Origin: a virus
IMG/VR virus record: IMGVR_UViG_3300031595_000165
Location: 1-36,504 of that record
DNA: 36,504 nt
Direction: 5' to 3' (one strand)
This document shows positions 5,804 to 12,868 of the stretch, piece after piece. Numbering within the stretch: position 1 is the first letter of the stretch; each line of letters opens with the position of its first letter. Both the position numbers and the translations under genes were made by a program. The notes below the pieces were generated by a model. It saw nothing but the letters and a program-made list of their open reading frames with translations, was not told the origin of the DNA and did no database searches.

Positions 5804-6382
5804 GCATCCCCGCCGTGTCCGCTGGGACAACCGCCTATGTCCGGGGGATTATCCCCGACAAGGCCAACCGTGAGCGCGACGATTTCTATCCCACCCCGCC
5901 GGCCGGGACGCGGGCGCTGCTGGAGGTCGAATCCTTCACCGGCCCCATCTGGGAGCCGGCCTGCGGCGACGGCGCCATCTCCAAGGTGCTGGAGAGCGCA
6001 GGCCATCAGGTGATAAGCACCGACCTGATTGACCGCGGATACGGCACGGGGGGGGGTAGATTTCCTCCTCGACTTCCAAACCCGCGCCACCAACATCATC
6101 ACCAATCCCCCCTTCAAGCACGCCGAGCAATTTGCCCGCCACGCCCTGAGCAGAACAACCGGCAAGGTAGCCATGCTGTGCCGTCTGGCGTGGCTGGAAG
6201 GCCGTGCGCGCAAGACGATGTTCGAGTCCACGCCCTTATCGTCGGTCTGGGTGTTTTCCAAGCGCCTACCGATGCAGCGCGGGAGACTGGTGGAGGATGG
6301 AGAGTTCGGCGGCATGATCGCCTTCGCGTGGTTCGTCTGGGACCATGCCCATGTCGGCACACCGCGCCTGGGGTGGATGTGA
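5800..6382 (+). CDS. DNA adenine methyltransferase, frameshifted at a G9 run
   Basis: Residues 1-85 carry a class I SAM-methyltransferase start: DFYPTPP, then motif I as WEPACGDGAISKVL, then STDLIDRGYGTGG. The coding signal then moves to another frame, VDFLLDF...NIITNPPFKHAEQFARHAL, which holds catalytic motif IV NPPF of adenine-N6 enzymes, and ends at 6382. The switch falls in a run of nine G (6048-6056); eight G would restore one frame of 193 aa. As written, translation from 5800 continues scrambled to 6387 and lacks NPPF. The cause may be a sequencing error, a dead gene, slippage, or phase variation. The intact enzyme would modify phage or host DNA, perhaps as protection from restriction. 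Confidence 0.75.
6048..6056 (+). repeat. Run of nine G in the methyltransferase gene
   Basis: Nine consecutive G at the exact point where the methyltransferase reading frame breaks. Loss of one G restores a full-length enzyme. Runs of eight G also occur at 3431-3438, 5201-5208 and 28456-28463, about the number chance allows at this GC content, so the tract alone does not prove a contingency locus. Confidence 0.8.
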
Positions 6383-6383
6383 A

Positions 6384-6536
6384 ATGACCATGACCCCCGC
6401 ACCCCACGACACCCTATCCGAATGGCAGTTCGCCATCACATGCCTGCGGGCCGAGGCGGAGGCCGGACGCAAGCTGACGCCAACCGAGATGGTCGAGGCG
6501 GTTGACGCGACCAGAGAGCGTGAGGCAGCCGAATGA
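6384..6536 (+). CDS. 50-aa hypothetical protein
   Basis: 50 aa starting MTMTPAPHDTLSEWQF, highly charged and helical in its second half (RAEAEAGRKLTPTEMVEAVDATREREAAE). It starts one base after the methyltransferase stop and overlaps the replication-type gene by ATGA. Small proteins of this type often precede phage replication genes. Function unknown. Confidence 0.55.
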   Translation: MTMTPAPHDTLSEWQFAITCLRAEAEAGRKLTPTEMVEAVDATREREAAE

Positions 6537-7441
6537 GCCGAATCCGCAGCATCCACCCCGGCCTGTTCACCGACGACGACTATATGGCCTTGTCGTTCCC
6601 CGCTCGGGAACTGATCAAGGGCATATGGGTCGAGGCCGACGATAACGGCATTTTCGAATGGAAGCTCCGCACAATCAAGGCGCGGATTATGCCCGCCGAT
6701 AATGTGGACATGGACGCCCTGGCTGTCGAGCTGGTCAAGTACCGCTTCATCAAGCGTTTCGAGGCGGATGGGAAGGCATACGGCGCCGTTCGGAACTTCT
6801 GCCGTTACCAGCGCCCCAAAGAGCCCAACCCGATCCACCCCATCCCTGACGCGATCAAGCTGTATGTCTGCCACGGGTACAAGCGCGGCGGAAAGGCTGC
6901 CAGTTATGAAGACGCCGATTCTCCATCCATAGAGGACCGCTACGGAGAAACTTCCCCAGAGCTTCCCCAGAGCTTCCGAAAAGTCCGGTCAGATGGAGGA
7001 GGGAGGAGGGAAGAGGAAGAAGATGCTGCTGCTACTGCGGGCGAGGGCGTGAACGCTGTTCTCGACCCCTCCCGCCTTGTCGGCAAAACGGTCCTCTCGC
7101 TGATGGGGATCGATCTCACGAAGCTGGAGGCCGCCCACTGGCTCAGCAAGCTCGACCGCGCCGCGACGTGGCTTGCTGACGGATTCGACCCCGACCTGGA
7201 CATCTACTCCGCCGTGAACGCCGTTCTCGAGCGGGAGCGCCTGACCAAAAACAACCCGTCCTGGGTTCCCGCCTCGCTGAGGTATTTCGACCGTGCCATC
7301 GCTGATCGGAACGCTGAACGCATCAATCCGACTCCTCGCCGCGATGCTGTCCCGGCCGGAAGTCGTCAACACCCCAAATCGGCCAAGGCGGCGTTCGACA
7401 AACTCGACGCCGAACTTTCCGCACGAAAGGCCGCCGAATGA
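6533..7441 (+). CDS. Phage replication initiator-type protein
   Basis: 302 aa. The N-terminal 115 residues match the winged-helix-like start seen in many phage replication proteins: RIRSIHPGLFTDDDYMALSF, then ARELIKGIWVEADDNGIFEW and RTIKARIMPADN. A charged, low-complexity linker follows (about 155-172, Gly/Arg/Glu-rich), then a helical C-terminal domain (180-302). The plan resembles O-type or DnaD-like initiators that bind an origin and recruit a helicase loader. It overlaps the next gene by ATGA. A direct repeat of an 11-bp unit (CTTCCCCAGAG) lies in the linker near 6950-6972. The replication role is inference from fold and context. Confidence 0.65.
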   Translation: MSRIRSIHPGLFTDDDYMALSFPARELIKGIWVEADDNGIFEWKLRTIKARIMPADNVDMDALAVELVKYRFIKRFEADGKAYGAVRNFCRYQRPKEPNPIHPIPDAIKLYVCHGYKRGGKAASYEDADSPSIEDRYGETSPELPQSFRKVRSDGGGRREEEEDAAATAGEGVNAVLDPSRLVGKTVLSLMGIDLTKLEAAHWLSKLDRAATWLADGFDPDLDIYSAVNAVLERERLTKNNPSWVPASLRYFDRAIADRNAERINPTPRRDAVPAGSRQHPKSAKAAFDKLDAELSARKAAE

Positions 7442-8124
7442 ACGCCATCGTTGCCAGCCGTCCGGCCATGCCGGTTGCGGCGAAACACCGCGTCGTCCTG
7501 GCACGCGACATCGGAGACGTGCCGGTGATCGCCGACAACGACCCGCTGATTCCGCTGGATGATTGCCGGGTCATCGTCGCCGAGATGACCGCCTCCATGG
7601 GCCGTTGCGACCCGGATGTGGCGGCTAAGCATGCCCGGCTGATCGTGGCGAGCTATGGCGGTCAGAAGCCTGACGATCCGGACGGATACACTCGCATGAT
7701 TACCGCCGCCGTGGCTCAGTGCCCGGCTGATTTGTTGGTCAGGCTGGTGGACGAGGTTTCCCGGCGCCATCCCAAATACCTCCCCAGCAAAGGCGAGGTG
7801 GATGCCGTCGTTTCCGAGCTGATGCGCCCTCGCAGCAACGCCCGTCAGATCGCCCAGGCCCATCTTTCCGCCCACGCCAAGCGCGATACGGTTGGGGCTA
7901 AGGCCCGGCGCCATGCCGCGTGGCTATCTCGGCAGCCTCCGGAGACACTGGACCGGCTGAAGGCGATCCGGGAGGCGAGGGAGAGCGGAGTTCCGGCCGC
8001 ATCTCTGATCGGGAGCGTGGGGCGGTCCATGCCGCTGCACCCCGAGGAGCGCATGAGCGCCGAGACCAAGGACAGGGTGCGGGCGCAGAACCGTCAATCC
8101 CATGGAGCGGAGGCGGCGGAATGA
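7438..8124 (+). CDS. Replication-associated phage protein
   Basis: 228 aa, mostly helical. Residues 45-135 include HARLIVASYGG and a segment around RRHPKYLPSKGEVDAVVSELM like those in P-type helicase-loader or replisome proteins that test how a helix bundle meets DNA. I see no Walker motif, so it is not a DnaC-type ATPase. It directly follows the initiator-type gene with a four-base overlap, and the two probably act together at the origin. The specific function is uncertain. Confidence 0.5.
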   Translation: MNAIVASRPAMPVAAKHRVVLARDIGDVPVIADNDPLIPLDDCRVIVAEMTASMGRCDPDVAAKHARLIVASYGGQKPDDPDGYTRMITAAVAQCPADLLVRLVDEVSRRHPKYLPSKGEVDAVVSELMRPRSNARQIAQAHLSAHAKRDTVGAKARRHAAWLSRQPPETLDRLKAIREARESGVPAASLIGSVGRSMPLHPEERMSAETKDRVRAQNRQSHGAEAAE

Positions 8125-8282
8125 TCTGCGATCACTGCAAACAGCCCGCATCGCCGGGCCTGCCACTGGTCGAATACGGCGGGCGCCGGTCAGGGCCGAT
8201 GTGGTTGCATGGGATGTGCTGGGAGGCTCGGGCGGTGGCTGTTGCTGAGGCGGCTAGGGTAGCGCTTGGGGGTGTGCGATGA
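8121..8282 (+). CDS. Small zinc-finger protein
   Basis: 53 aa with C-x2-C at residues 3 and 6 and H-x2-C at residues 30 and 33, the layout of a treble-clef zinc finger, followed by an Ala-rich helix. It starts inside the upstream stop (ATGA at 8121) and ends inside the next start. Such fingers in phage early operons may bind nucleic acid or proteins. No precise family assigned. Confidence 0.55.
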   Translation: MICDHCKQPASPGLPLVEYGGRRSGPMWLHGMCWEARAVAVAEAARVALGGVR

Positions 8283-8380
8283 GACTCCGCAGCAGCCTCG
8301 CCAGGGCACCATCCAGCTTCACCCCCGAACAGGTGGTCGAACGTTCCCGCCACCTAAATTCGCTCCCTGTTCGGCGCTAA
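8279..8380 (+). CDS. 33-aa hypothetical peptide, last gene of early operon
   Basis: Starts MRLRSSLARAPSSFTPEQVV and ends VRR, 33 aa, coupled by ATGA to the zinc-finger gene. Its only support is this coupling and the even coding look; similar short basic proteins end phage early operons. After it, base composition turns abruptly AT-rich. Confidence 0.4.
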   Translation: MRLRSSLARAPSSFTPEQVVERSRHLNSLPVRR

Positions 8381-8400
8381 TTCTCTCCTACAGCGTGAGA

Positions 8401-8428
8401 GAAAACGCTTTAAAAAATAGCCGTTTTC
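8401..8428. promoter_or_regulatory. AT-rich inverted repeat, candidate attachment core
   Basis: GAAAACG (8401-8407) and CGTTTTC (8422-8428) are perfect inverted arms around a 14-base AT-rich spacer, in a stretch clearly richer in A/T than its surroundings. Inverted core sites around a short crossover region are what tyrosine integrases bind, and the integrase gene starts 129 bases downstream. It could equally be a promoter-region operator. No host junction is visible to confirm attP. Confidence 0.4.
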
Positions 8429-8495
8429 GTGTTATATTTCATGTCGTTAGGTGCTGTTTTGCCTGATGCGTCCAAACCATCAAAAATGGCCTAAA

Positions 8496-8566
8496 TGATG
8501 GCTCAAATTGATGGTTTTTGATGACTCAAATGATGGCTTGAAATCCGGGAAAATTGATGGCTCAAA
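8496..8566 (+). repeat. Four copies of TGATGGCTCAAA at the integrase start
   Basis: Copies at 8496-8507 (exact), 8519-8530 (TGATGACTCAAA), 8531-8542 (TGATGGCTTGAA) and 8555-8566 (exact). Their starts are 23, 12 and 24 bases apart, near whole helical turns. A partial reverse copy (CCATCA) lies near 8478. The last copy contains the integrase start codon. These look like integrase arm-type sites or iterons, and binding there could shut off integrase expression. Confidence 0.75.
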
Positions 8567-9846
8567 ATCGGCTCTCTCACCCTCAAATTTTGGCGGAAAC
8601 CCGCCAAGGCTTGCATGCCGATGGGGGTAACCTCTACCTCCGTGTATCCCCGGGGGGTGCGAAGGCTTTTGTGGTGCGTTTGACCCTCAATGGGGGGAGA
8701 AAGGACATCACGCTTGGGCAATTTCCGGGGGTGGGTCTGGCTGATGCTCGGAAGCTTGCCAAGCAGGAAATTCGGCGCGCCCGATCTGCCCCGAAAGACG
8801 CCCCGCCGGTCGCCCGGCCGAAGCGTGATAAATCATCGAACACCTTCGACGATTGCGCCGCCCGATACATCGAGGCCCACCGCGGCGAATGGTCCGAAAG
8901 CACCCGCATCGGGTGGGTACAGACTATGCGCGATTACGCAAGCCCTGTGATCGGTCGCCATCATGTCAACCAAGTTGACACCGACGTCGTGATGACCATC
9001 CTTGGCCCGATCTGGGAGACGAAGACGGAAACCGCCGTTCGCGTCCGCTCGCGCATTGAGGCCGTGCTGGATTGGGCGGCAGTGAAGAAGCTTCGCAGCG
9101 GAGAGAACCCGGCACGGTGGCGTGGTCATCTTCGTCACCTGTTGGCCGACCGCAACAAGGTATCTCCGGTCAAGCACCATGAGGCGCTGCCGTTCCGCGA
9201 TATCCCGGGTTTCATCGCCAAGCTTCGGGCCTGCTCTGACCATGCGGCCCCGGCGCTGCTGTTCGCAATCCTGACCGCCGCTCGATCCGGAGAGGCTCGC
9301 GGCGCGACCTGGGGCGAGATGAACTTGACCACCAGCGAATGGGCGATCCCGGCCGGCCGCATGAAGGCCGGAAAAGAACACCGCGTTCCGCTGGCGCCCG
9401 AGGTTGCAGCACTCATTGGGGGGCGTCCTGCTCATGCAGCTGCTGCCGACCTCGTATTTCCCGGCCTTCGGACTGGGCGCATCAATGGCCGGATGATCTC
9501 TCACCCGGCATTTGCCCGGGTCATGAAGGCCATCGGATACCCGACGCTGACGACGCATGGTTTTCGGTCGAGCTTTCGGGATTGGGCCGCCGAGACCACA
9601 GACCACCCAAGCGAGGTTGTCGAAATGGCGCTGGCCCATGCCATCGGAAGCAAGGTCGAGGCGGCATATCGCCGAGGCAACCTGATCGACAAGCGCCGAA
9701 AGCTGATGGACGAGTGGGGCGCCTATTGCGCCTCGAATTGCCCTGATTTTTCCGGACCTGTACGCATTAGGGCTTCACCGCAAGATGCAGAGCGGACGAA
9801 AACCCACCGCCCTTGCGGCAATTGTAGCGAAACCCGATCTCGTTGA
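8557..9846 (+). CDS. int: P4-type tyrosine integrase, 3' end altered by IS
   Basis: 429 aa. N-terminal DUF4102 arm-binding domain (LHADGGNLYLRVSPGGAKAF...ITLGQFPGVGLADARKLA), core-binding domain (about 95-190), catalytic domain with Arg 243 (TAARSGEARG), His 334 and Arg 337 (HGFRSSFRDW), His 361 (ALAHAIG) and nucleophile Tyr 371 (EAAYRR). It catalyses site-specific integration and excision of the phage. The ATG at 8557 has CGGGA upstream. Residues after about 399 come from the inserted IS. Without the IS the frame would end SAKKQ...GDLSE and its stop would overlap the next gene as ATGA at 11145. All catalytic residues precede the insertion, so activity may survive. Confidence 0.88.
   Translation: MAQNRLSHPQILAETRQGLHADGGNLYLRVSPGGAKAFVVRLTLNGGRKDITLGQFPGVGLADARKLAKQEIRRARSAPKDAPPVARPKRDKSSNTFDDCAARYIEAHRGEWSESTRIGWVQTMRDYASPVIGRHHVNQVDTDVVMTILGPIWETKTETAVRVRSRIEAVLDWAAVKKLRSGENPARWRGHLRHLLADRNKVSPVKHHEALPFRDIPGFIAKLRACSDHAAPALLFAILTAARSGEARGATWGEMNLTTSEWAIPAGRMKAGKEHRVPLAPEVAALIGGRPAHAAAADLVFPGLRTGRINGRMISHPAFARVMKAIGYPTLTTHGFRSSFRDWAAETTDHPSEVVEMALAHAIGSKVEAAYRRGNLIDKRRKLMDEWGAYCASNCPDFSGPVRIRASPQDAERTKTHRPCGNCSETRSR
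9745..9752. repeat. Left target-site duplication of the IS
   Basis: GATTTTTC directly before the left inverted repeat, repeated exactly at 11062-11069 after the right one. Eight bases is the duplication length typical of the IS1595 family. It lies in integrase codons 397-399. Confidence 0.9.
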
Positions 9847-10666
9847 GATAAAGCGGAAGGTATTTGGCACTGACATGGTGGAATTGGCCGAATATCGCCC
9901 GCTTGACAATTGCCCATACGCTTTCGATGGTGTTGGTATGGGTGTCTCCGTACAGAGCCGCGAACAAGTCACGCTCAACATAACTGACGGAATGATTGAT
10001 GGTCCGGTGCGCGACGAAGCGATTTGCCCGACCATAGCCAGGATGCTCGTCCGTGGTCAGCATCGTCCCCTTGGGTTCAATCATGCGACGGACCATCTTG
10101 AGCAAGCCGCCAGCGGCCATCTCGTCCTTGGTGGTGGCTGCCATCTTGACGCGCCCGCCGCGCTCGACAGCTCCGACGACAGGGGTCTTGCTGGTAACGC
10201 CCTGGCCGCCGGGCGGGTCGTCATCGCGCCGATTTTGCTTCCGAGGCTTACCGCCGACGTAGGTTTCGTCCATCTCGACCAGACCGGCGAGGAGCTTTCC
10301 GTCATCCACCATGGCTTGGCGGACGCGGTGCATCATCGACCACACCGTGGGGCGGCGCATCCCGAGATCGCGGGCCGCTTGGCAGGCCGACAGTCCCTTT
10401 TTCGCCGACAGCATCAGCGAGATCAGCAAAAACCAGCGTTGCAGGTCAATGTGAGAGCCGTGGAAAATGGTGCCCACCGTCACCGAAAAGGACTTGGCGC
10501 AGCGCTGGCACTGCCACCGCGTCCGCTCGGCCTCCCGATGCCGGGACACGCGATCCGCACCGCAGTAAGGGCAGGTCGGGCCGTTCGGCCAGCGTACCGC
10601 CTCCAAATGGGAGGTGGCCGTCTCAGGGGTCGGCCACCGCTTGTAGACCTCGACGATCCCGGTCAT
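9767..10666 (-). CDS. IS1595-family (ISXO2-like) transposase
   Basis: 299 aa, full length for the family. N-terminal zinc finger with Cys 32, 35, 53 and 56 (CPYC...CQRC), a helix-turn-helix around SACQAARDLGMRRPTVWSMM, then the DDE/DDN catalytic core: Asp 133 in MDETYVGG, Asp 206 in TTDEHPGYG, and NTIE with Glu 248. It cuts and joins the IS ends. Its start lies three bases after the stop of the passenger frame, suggesting coupled translation. No frameshift or stop, so probably active. The tail reads into the left inverted repeat. Confidence 0.93.
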   Translation of the reverse strand: MTGIVEVYKRWPTPETATSHLEAVRWPNGPTCPYCGADRVSRHREAERTRWQCQRCAKSFSVTVGTIFHGSHIDLQRWFLLISLMLSAKKGLSACQAARDLGMRRPTVWSMMHRVRQAMVDDGKLLAGLVEMDETYVGGKPRKQNRRDDDPPGGQGVTSKTPVVGAVERGGRVKMAATTKDEMAAGGLLKMVRRMIEPKGTMLTTDEHPGYGRANRFVAHRTINHSVSYVERDLFAALYGDTHTNTIESVWAIVKRAIFGQFHHVSAKYLPLYLNEIGFRYNCRKGGGFSSALHLAVKP

Positions 10667-10669
10667 GGC

Positions 10670-10966
10670 TTAAGCCTCATTGTCGGCCAGGACTTCGCCG
10701 CCCTCGGTGACGGTCTCACCGCTATCCAGACGCAGAGTGCGCGACGCCTCGATCCAATCGCCCCACTGGCTATCCGCACCCCATTCCACCGCCGCCCGGC
10801 CCTCTTCCGGCCACACGGTCATCTGACCGCGCTGACCACCCTCGTAGATGATGCCTCAGGTCTCGCAGCCGGGCTTGAGTTCGGCGCGCTGATCAAGGGC
10901 CCTGCACTCTTCGCGGGCTTCGTCCAGGTTCTCGGCGGTGACGGTGATGTGGTTGATGATGGTCAT
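10670..10966 (-). pseudogene. IS passenger gene with in-frame TGA
   Basis: From ATG at 10964-10966 (ribosome site GAGGAGAG) the frame runs MTIINHITVTAENLDEAREE to a TGA at 10856-10858 after 36 codons, then stays open and coding-like (IIYEGGQRGQMTVWPEEGR, VEWGADSQWGDW) to TAA at 10670. The whole would be a 98-residue passenger protein. A single point mutation to TGA is the simplest cause. Recoding is possible but unsupported. Function unknown; several IS1595 members carry passenger genes. Confidence 0.75.
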
Positions 10967-11011
10967 TTGGGCTCTCCTCGTTTCCTGCGGCCCTCGCCGC
11001 TCTTGAGGACT

Positions 11012-11040
11012 AACATACCGCTACTACACGATGATGTCAA
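11012..11040 (-). promoter_or_regulatory. Sigma-70-type promoter in the IS right end
   Basis: Leftward TTGACA (11035-11040) and TATGTT (11012-11017) are separated by exactly 17 bases. The -35 lies inside the inverted repeat, a usual place for IS promoters. It would transcribe the passenger and transposase genes. Confidence 0.75.
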
Positions 11041-11061
11041 GCCCCAAAGCGTACAATTCCG

Positions 11062-11069
11062 GATTTTTC
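11062..11069. repeat. Right target-site duplication of the IS
   Basis: GATTTTTC, exact copy of 9745-9752. From here the old integrase frame resumes as TCA GCA AAA and reaches its original stop TGA at 11146-11148. Confidence 0.9.
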
Positions 11070-11144
11070 AGCAAAAAAGCAATGTTATAACATCTCAACG
11101 CGAGGCCAGACATGCACTGCCACGAACATGGGGGACCTGTCAGA

Positions 11145-11822
11145 ATGAGCATTTCCAACAAGGCGCGGAAGCTGATGAAGCGCGCGGGGCGCGCTCGGCA
11201 GGACGGCGAGCGATATCCGAGCGGCAAGCTCAAGCCGCAGTCGGCCCTGACCCCGCAGACCATCCGGCGCCGCGCCGAATCGCTCGGCATCGATCCGGTT
11301 CGCCTGATCTCCAGGCCCGACATCGTCGCCAAGATCGTGGGTGACGAGAAATCAGGGACGGCGCTTGGGCGCCTGACTTGGCAGTTCGGCCAGGACGGCG
11401 GGCGTACCCGTCGAGAGGGCATCTTCGGCGGACGGAAGGCGGAATGGATCACCGAAAGCATGGCCCTGGCCGCCGAGGAATACCGCAAGCTCTGGGTAGA
11501 TTGGCACAGCAAGAAGGGGATGCCGAACCGCAACCCGAAGGGCCAGCAGTTCGACCGGCGCGATCCTGGCCATGATACCGGGATTTGCGAATCGGGCTGC
11601 ATCTGCCGGAAGTGCGACGATTTTCGCCGCGTCTCCCAGCGCCTTGCCGCCGCTGATGCGAAGTTTGGCCTCTGCCCGCACCCCAGGATGGCGCGGCGCA
11701 TGGTCGAGATGGTGGTGATCGACGATGTGATGCCCGATGGCGTTGACCGCGGCGAACGGTCGGCTGCGCTGGAGGCGCTGCGGTATGGGCTGGCGGTGCT
11801 GGCGCGGTTCTTCCGGCATTGA
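11145..11822 (+). CDS. Hypothetical protein, candidate late regulator
   Basis: 225 aa. Basic N-terminus (MSISNKARKLMKRAGRARQD), a central domain with a Cys cluster C-x3-C-x-C-x2-C (Cys 148, 152, 154, 157) that could hold zinc, and a helical C-terminus (RSAALEALRYGLAVLARFF). Before the IS landed, its ATG overlapped the integrase stop as ATGA, so it was the last gene of that unit. It lies between early and head genes, where antiterminators or late activators usually sit. That role is inference; I recognise no named family. Confidence 0.5.
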   Translation: MSISNKARKLMKRAGRARQDGERYPSGKLKPQSALTPQTIRRRAESLGIDPVRLISRPDIVAKIVGDEKSGTALGRLTWQFGQDGGRTRREGIFGGRKAEWITESMALAAEEYRKLWVDWHSKKGMPNRNPKGQQFDRRDPGHDTGICESGCICRKCDDFRRVSQRLAAADAKFGLCPHPRMARRMVEMVVIDDVMPDGVDRGERSAALEALRYGLAVLARFFRH

Positions 11823-12065
11823 GCCACCCGTTACCACCTATTGCAGATTATTCTTGCGCAGTCCCAATTAGTGGCGTAACTTCCGAAACTTCAGTGTGAG
11901 CGATTGCGCCCGGAGCCGAAAGGTTGCCGGGCGCAGTGCTTTTGAGGCGGCCATCCCATCAGCAGACTCCATGCCTCGTGGATGATGCCGCCGACCGACA
12001 ACGCCGTTGAGGCACCCGGCCGGGTCGCTGCGCCACAGTGCGCATATCCGGCCGGCACAGAATTC
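11823..12065. other. Non-coding leader with long GNRA-loop hairpin
   Basis: No gene seen between the stop at 11822 and the tRNA. A long hairpin at 11905-11935 has a perfect 9-bp stem (TGCGCCCGG / CCGGGCGCA) continued by AGCC/GGTT around a GAAA tetraloop with one bulged G. GTGCTTTT follows, so it may be a Rho-independent terminator with a weak T run, or a structured leader. A second small palindrome is TGCGC-CACAGT-GCGCA near 12033-12048. Confidence 0.5.
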
Positions 12066-12139
12066 GCGGGTTTGACCGAGAGGCCAGGTAGCAGCCTTCC
12101 AAGCTGATGACAGCGGTTCGATTCCGCTATCCCGCTCCA
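12066..12139 (+). tRNA. tRNA-Gly (UCC anticodon), phage-encoded
   Basis: 74 bases with CCA encoded. The acceptor GCGGGTT pairs with ATCCCGC (one T-T mismatch at pair 6). The D arm ACC...GGT carries a GG loop. The anticodon loop CTTCCAA gives UCC, on a stem with one G-A mismatch. The T arm is AGCGG-TTCGATT-CCGCT, discriminator T, then CCA. The anticodon and T arms closely resemble bacterial tRNA-Gly(UCC). Two imperfect pairs leave open partial decay. It lies just before the head genes and would be transcribed with them. Confidence 0.75.
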
Positions 12140-12187
12140 TTTGAGCTTCGGCCCCACCACCATGGTGCTACGCCGATTTGAGGCGCG

Positions 12188-12868
12188 ATGGTCAAGATCG
12201 ATATCCGCGCAGATGTGAAGGCGCTCAGAAAGGATCTCGACGCCCTCGCGCGGAAGCAGCTTCCGTTTGCCATTGCCAGGGCCGCGACGGCCACGGCCAA
12301 GAAGGTGCAGGCCGCCGAAGGCGCCGCGATCCTCAAGGCCATTCCCACCGCAACGCCGTTCACTCAGAAATCCGTGGGCGTCATCCCCGCTCGGAAGCAG
12401 AACCTCACGGCCACCGTGTTCGTGAAGGACATCGCAGCAGCCTATCTCGAGCCCTTCGAATTCGGCGGGCCGCATTTCCTTGGGAAGAAGAAGGGCCTGT
12501 TGGTCCCCAAGGCCCAGCGCGTCAACCAATATGGCAACCTGACCAAGGGAACTGTCGCCCGGCTCAAGGGCAAGCCCAATATCTTCGTCGGGCCAGTGAC
12601 CTTCAAAAAGTCCGGGCAAACCGTCTGGGGCGTATGGCAACGGCCTGTGGTTGGGTCGAGACGAGATGGCGTCAAAGGCGTTAAGGGCAATACCCAGGCG
12701 ATAGCCGGTGGCGTGCGGAGCGGCCTCAAGCTTCTGATCCGCGCCGAAGACCCGATGCCCGTGAAGCAGCGCCTCGGCTACATGGCCACCGCCAAGCGCG
12801 TGGTCGACGCCACGTTCAAGGCCGAGCTGGCCAAGGCCCTCGCCGAGGCGATGAAGACCACGAGGTGA
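12188..12868 (+). CDS. Phage minor tail protein Z-like protein
   Basis: 226 aa. The N-terminal half reads VKIDIRADVKALRKDLDALARKQLPFAIARAATATAKKVQ, then a PTATPFTQKSVGV segment and a Gly/Lys-rich middle. This resembles the minor-tail-Z/neck-type proteins (PF06763 group) of temperate phages, which sit at the head-tail junction. Its location before the terminase genes, away from the tail module, is unusual for that role. Ribosome site GAGG precedes the ATG. The stop shares a base with the next start. Family call is moderate. Confidence 0.55.
   Translation: MVKIDIRADVKALRKDLDALARKQLPFAIARAATATAKKVQAAEGAAILKAIPTATPFTQKSVGVIPARKQNLTATVFVKDIAAAYLEPFEFGGPHFLGKKKGLLVPKAQRVNQYGNLTKGTVARLKGKPNIFVGPVTFKKSGQTVWGVWQRPVVGSRRDGVKGVKGNTQAIAGGVRSGLKLLIRAEDPMPVKQRLGYMATAKRVVDATFKAELAKALAEAMKTTR

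Larger units (their letters stand above)
9753..11061 (-). mobile_element. IS1595-family insertion sequence (about 1309 bp)
   Basis: Bounded by imperfect inverted repeats 9753-9778 and 11036-11061 (21 of 26 match, tips CGGA...TGTACGC) and by an 8-bp duplication GATTTTTC. It holds a leftward transposase and a leftward passenger gene broken by an in-frame TGA. A strong promoter lies inside the right end. It replaces the last codons of the integrase gene and separates it from the gene at 11145, which was formerly coupled to it. Confidence 0.9.

Noticed and set aside
9785-11344. 519-codon rightward frame through the IS
   Set aside because: Antisense of the transposase and passenger gene; no recognisable domain.
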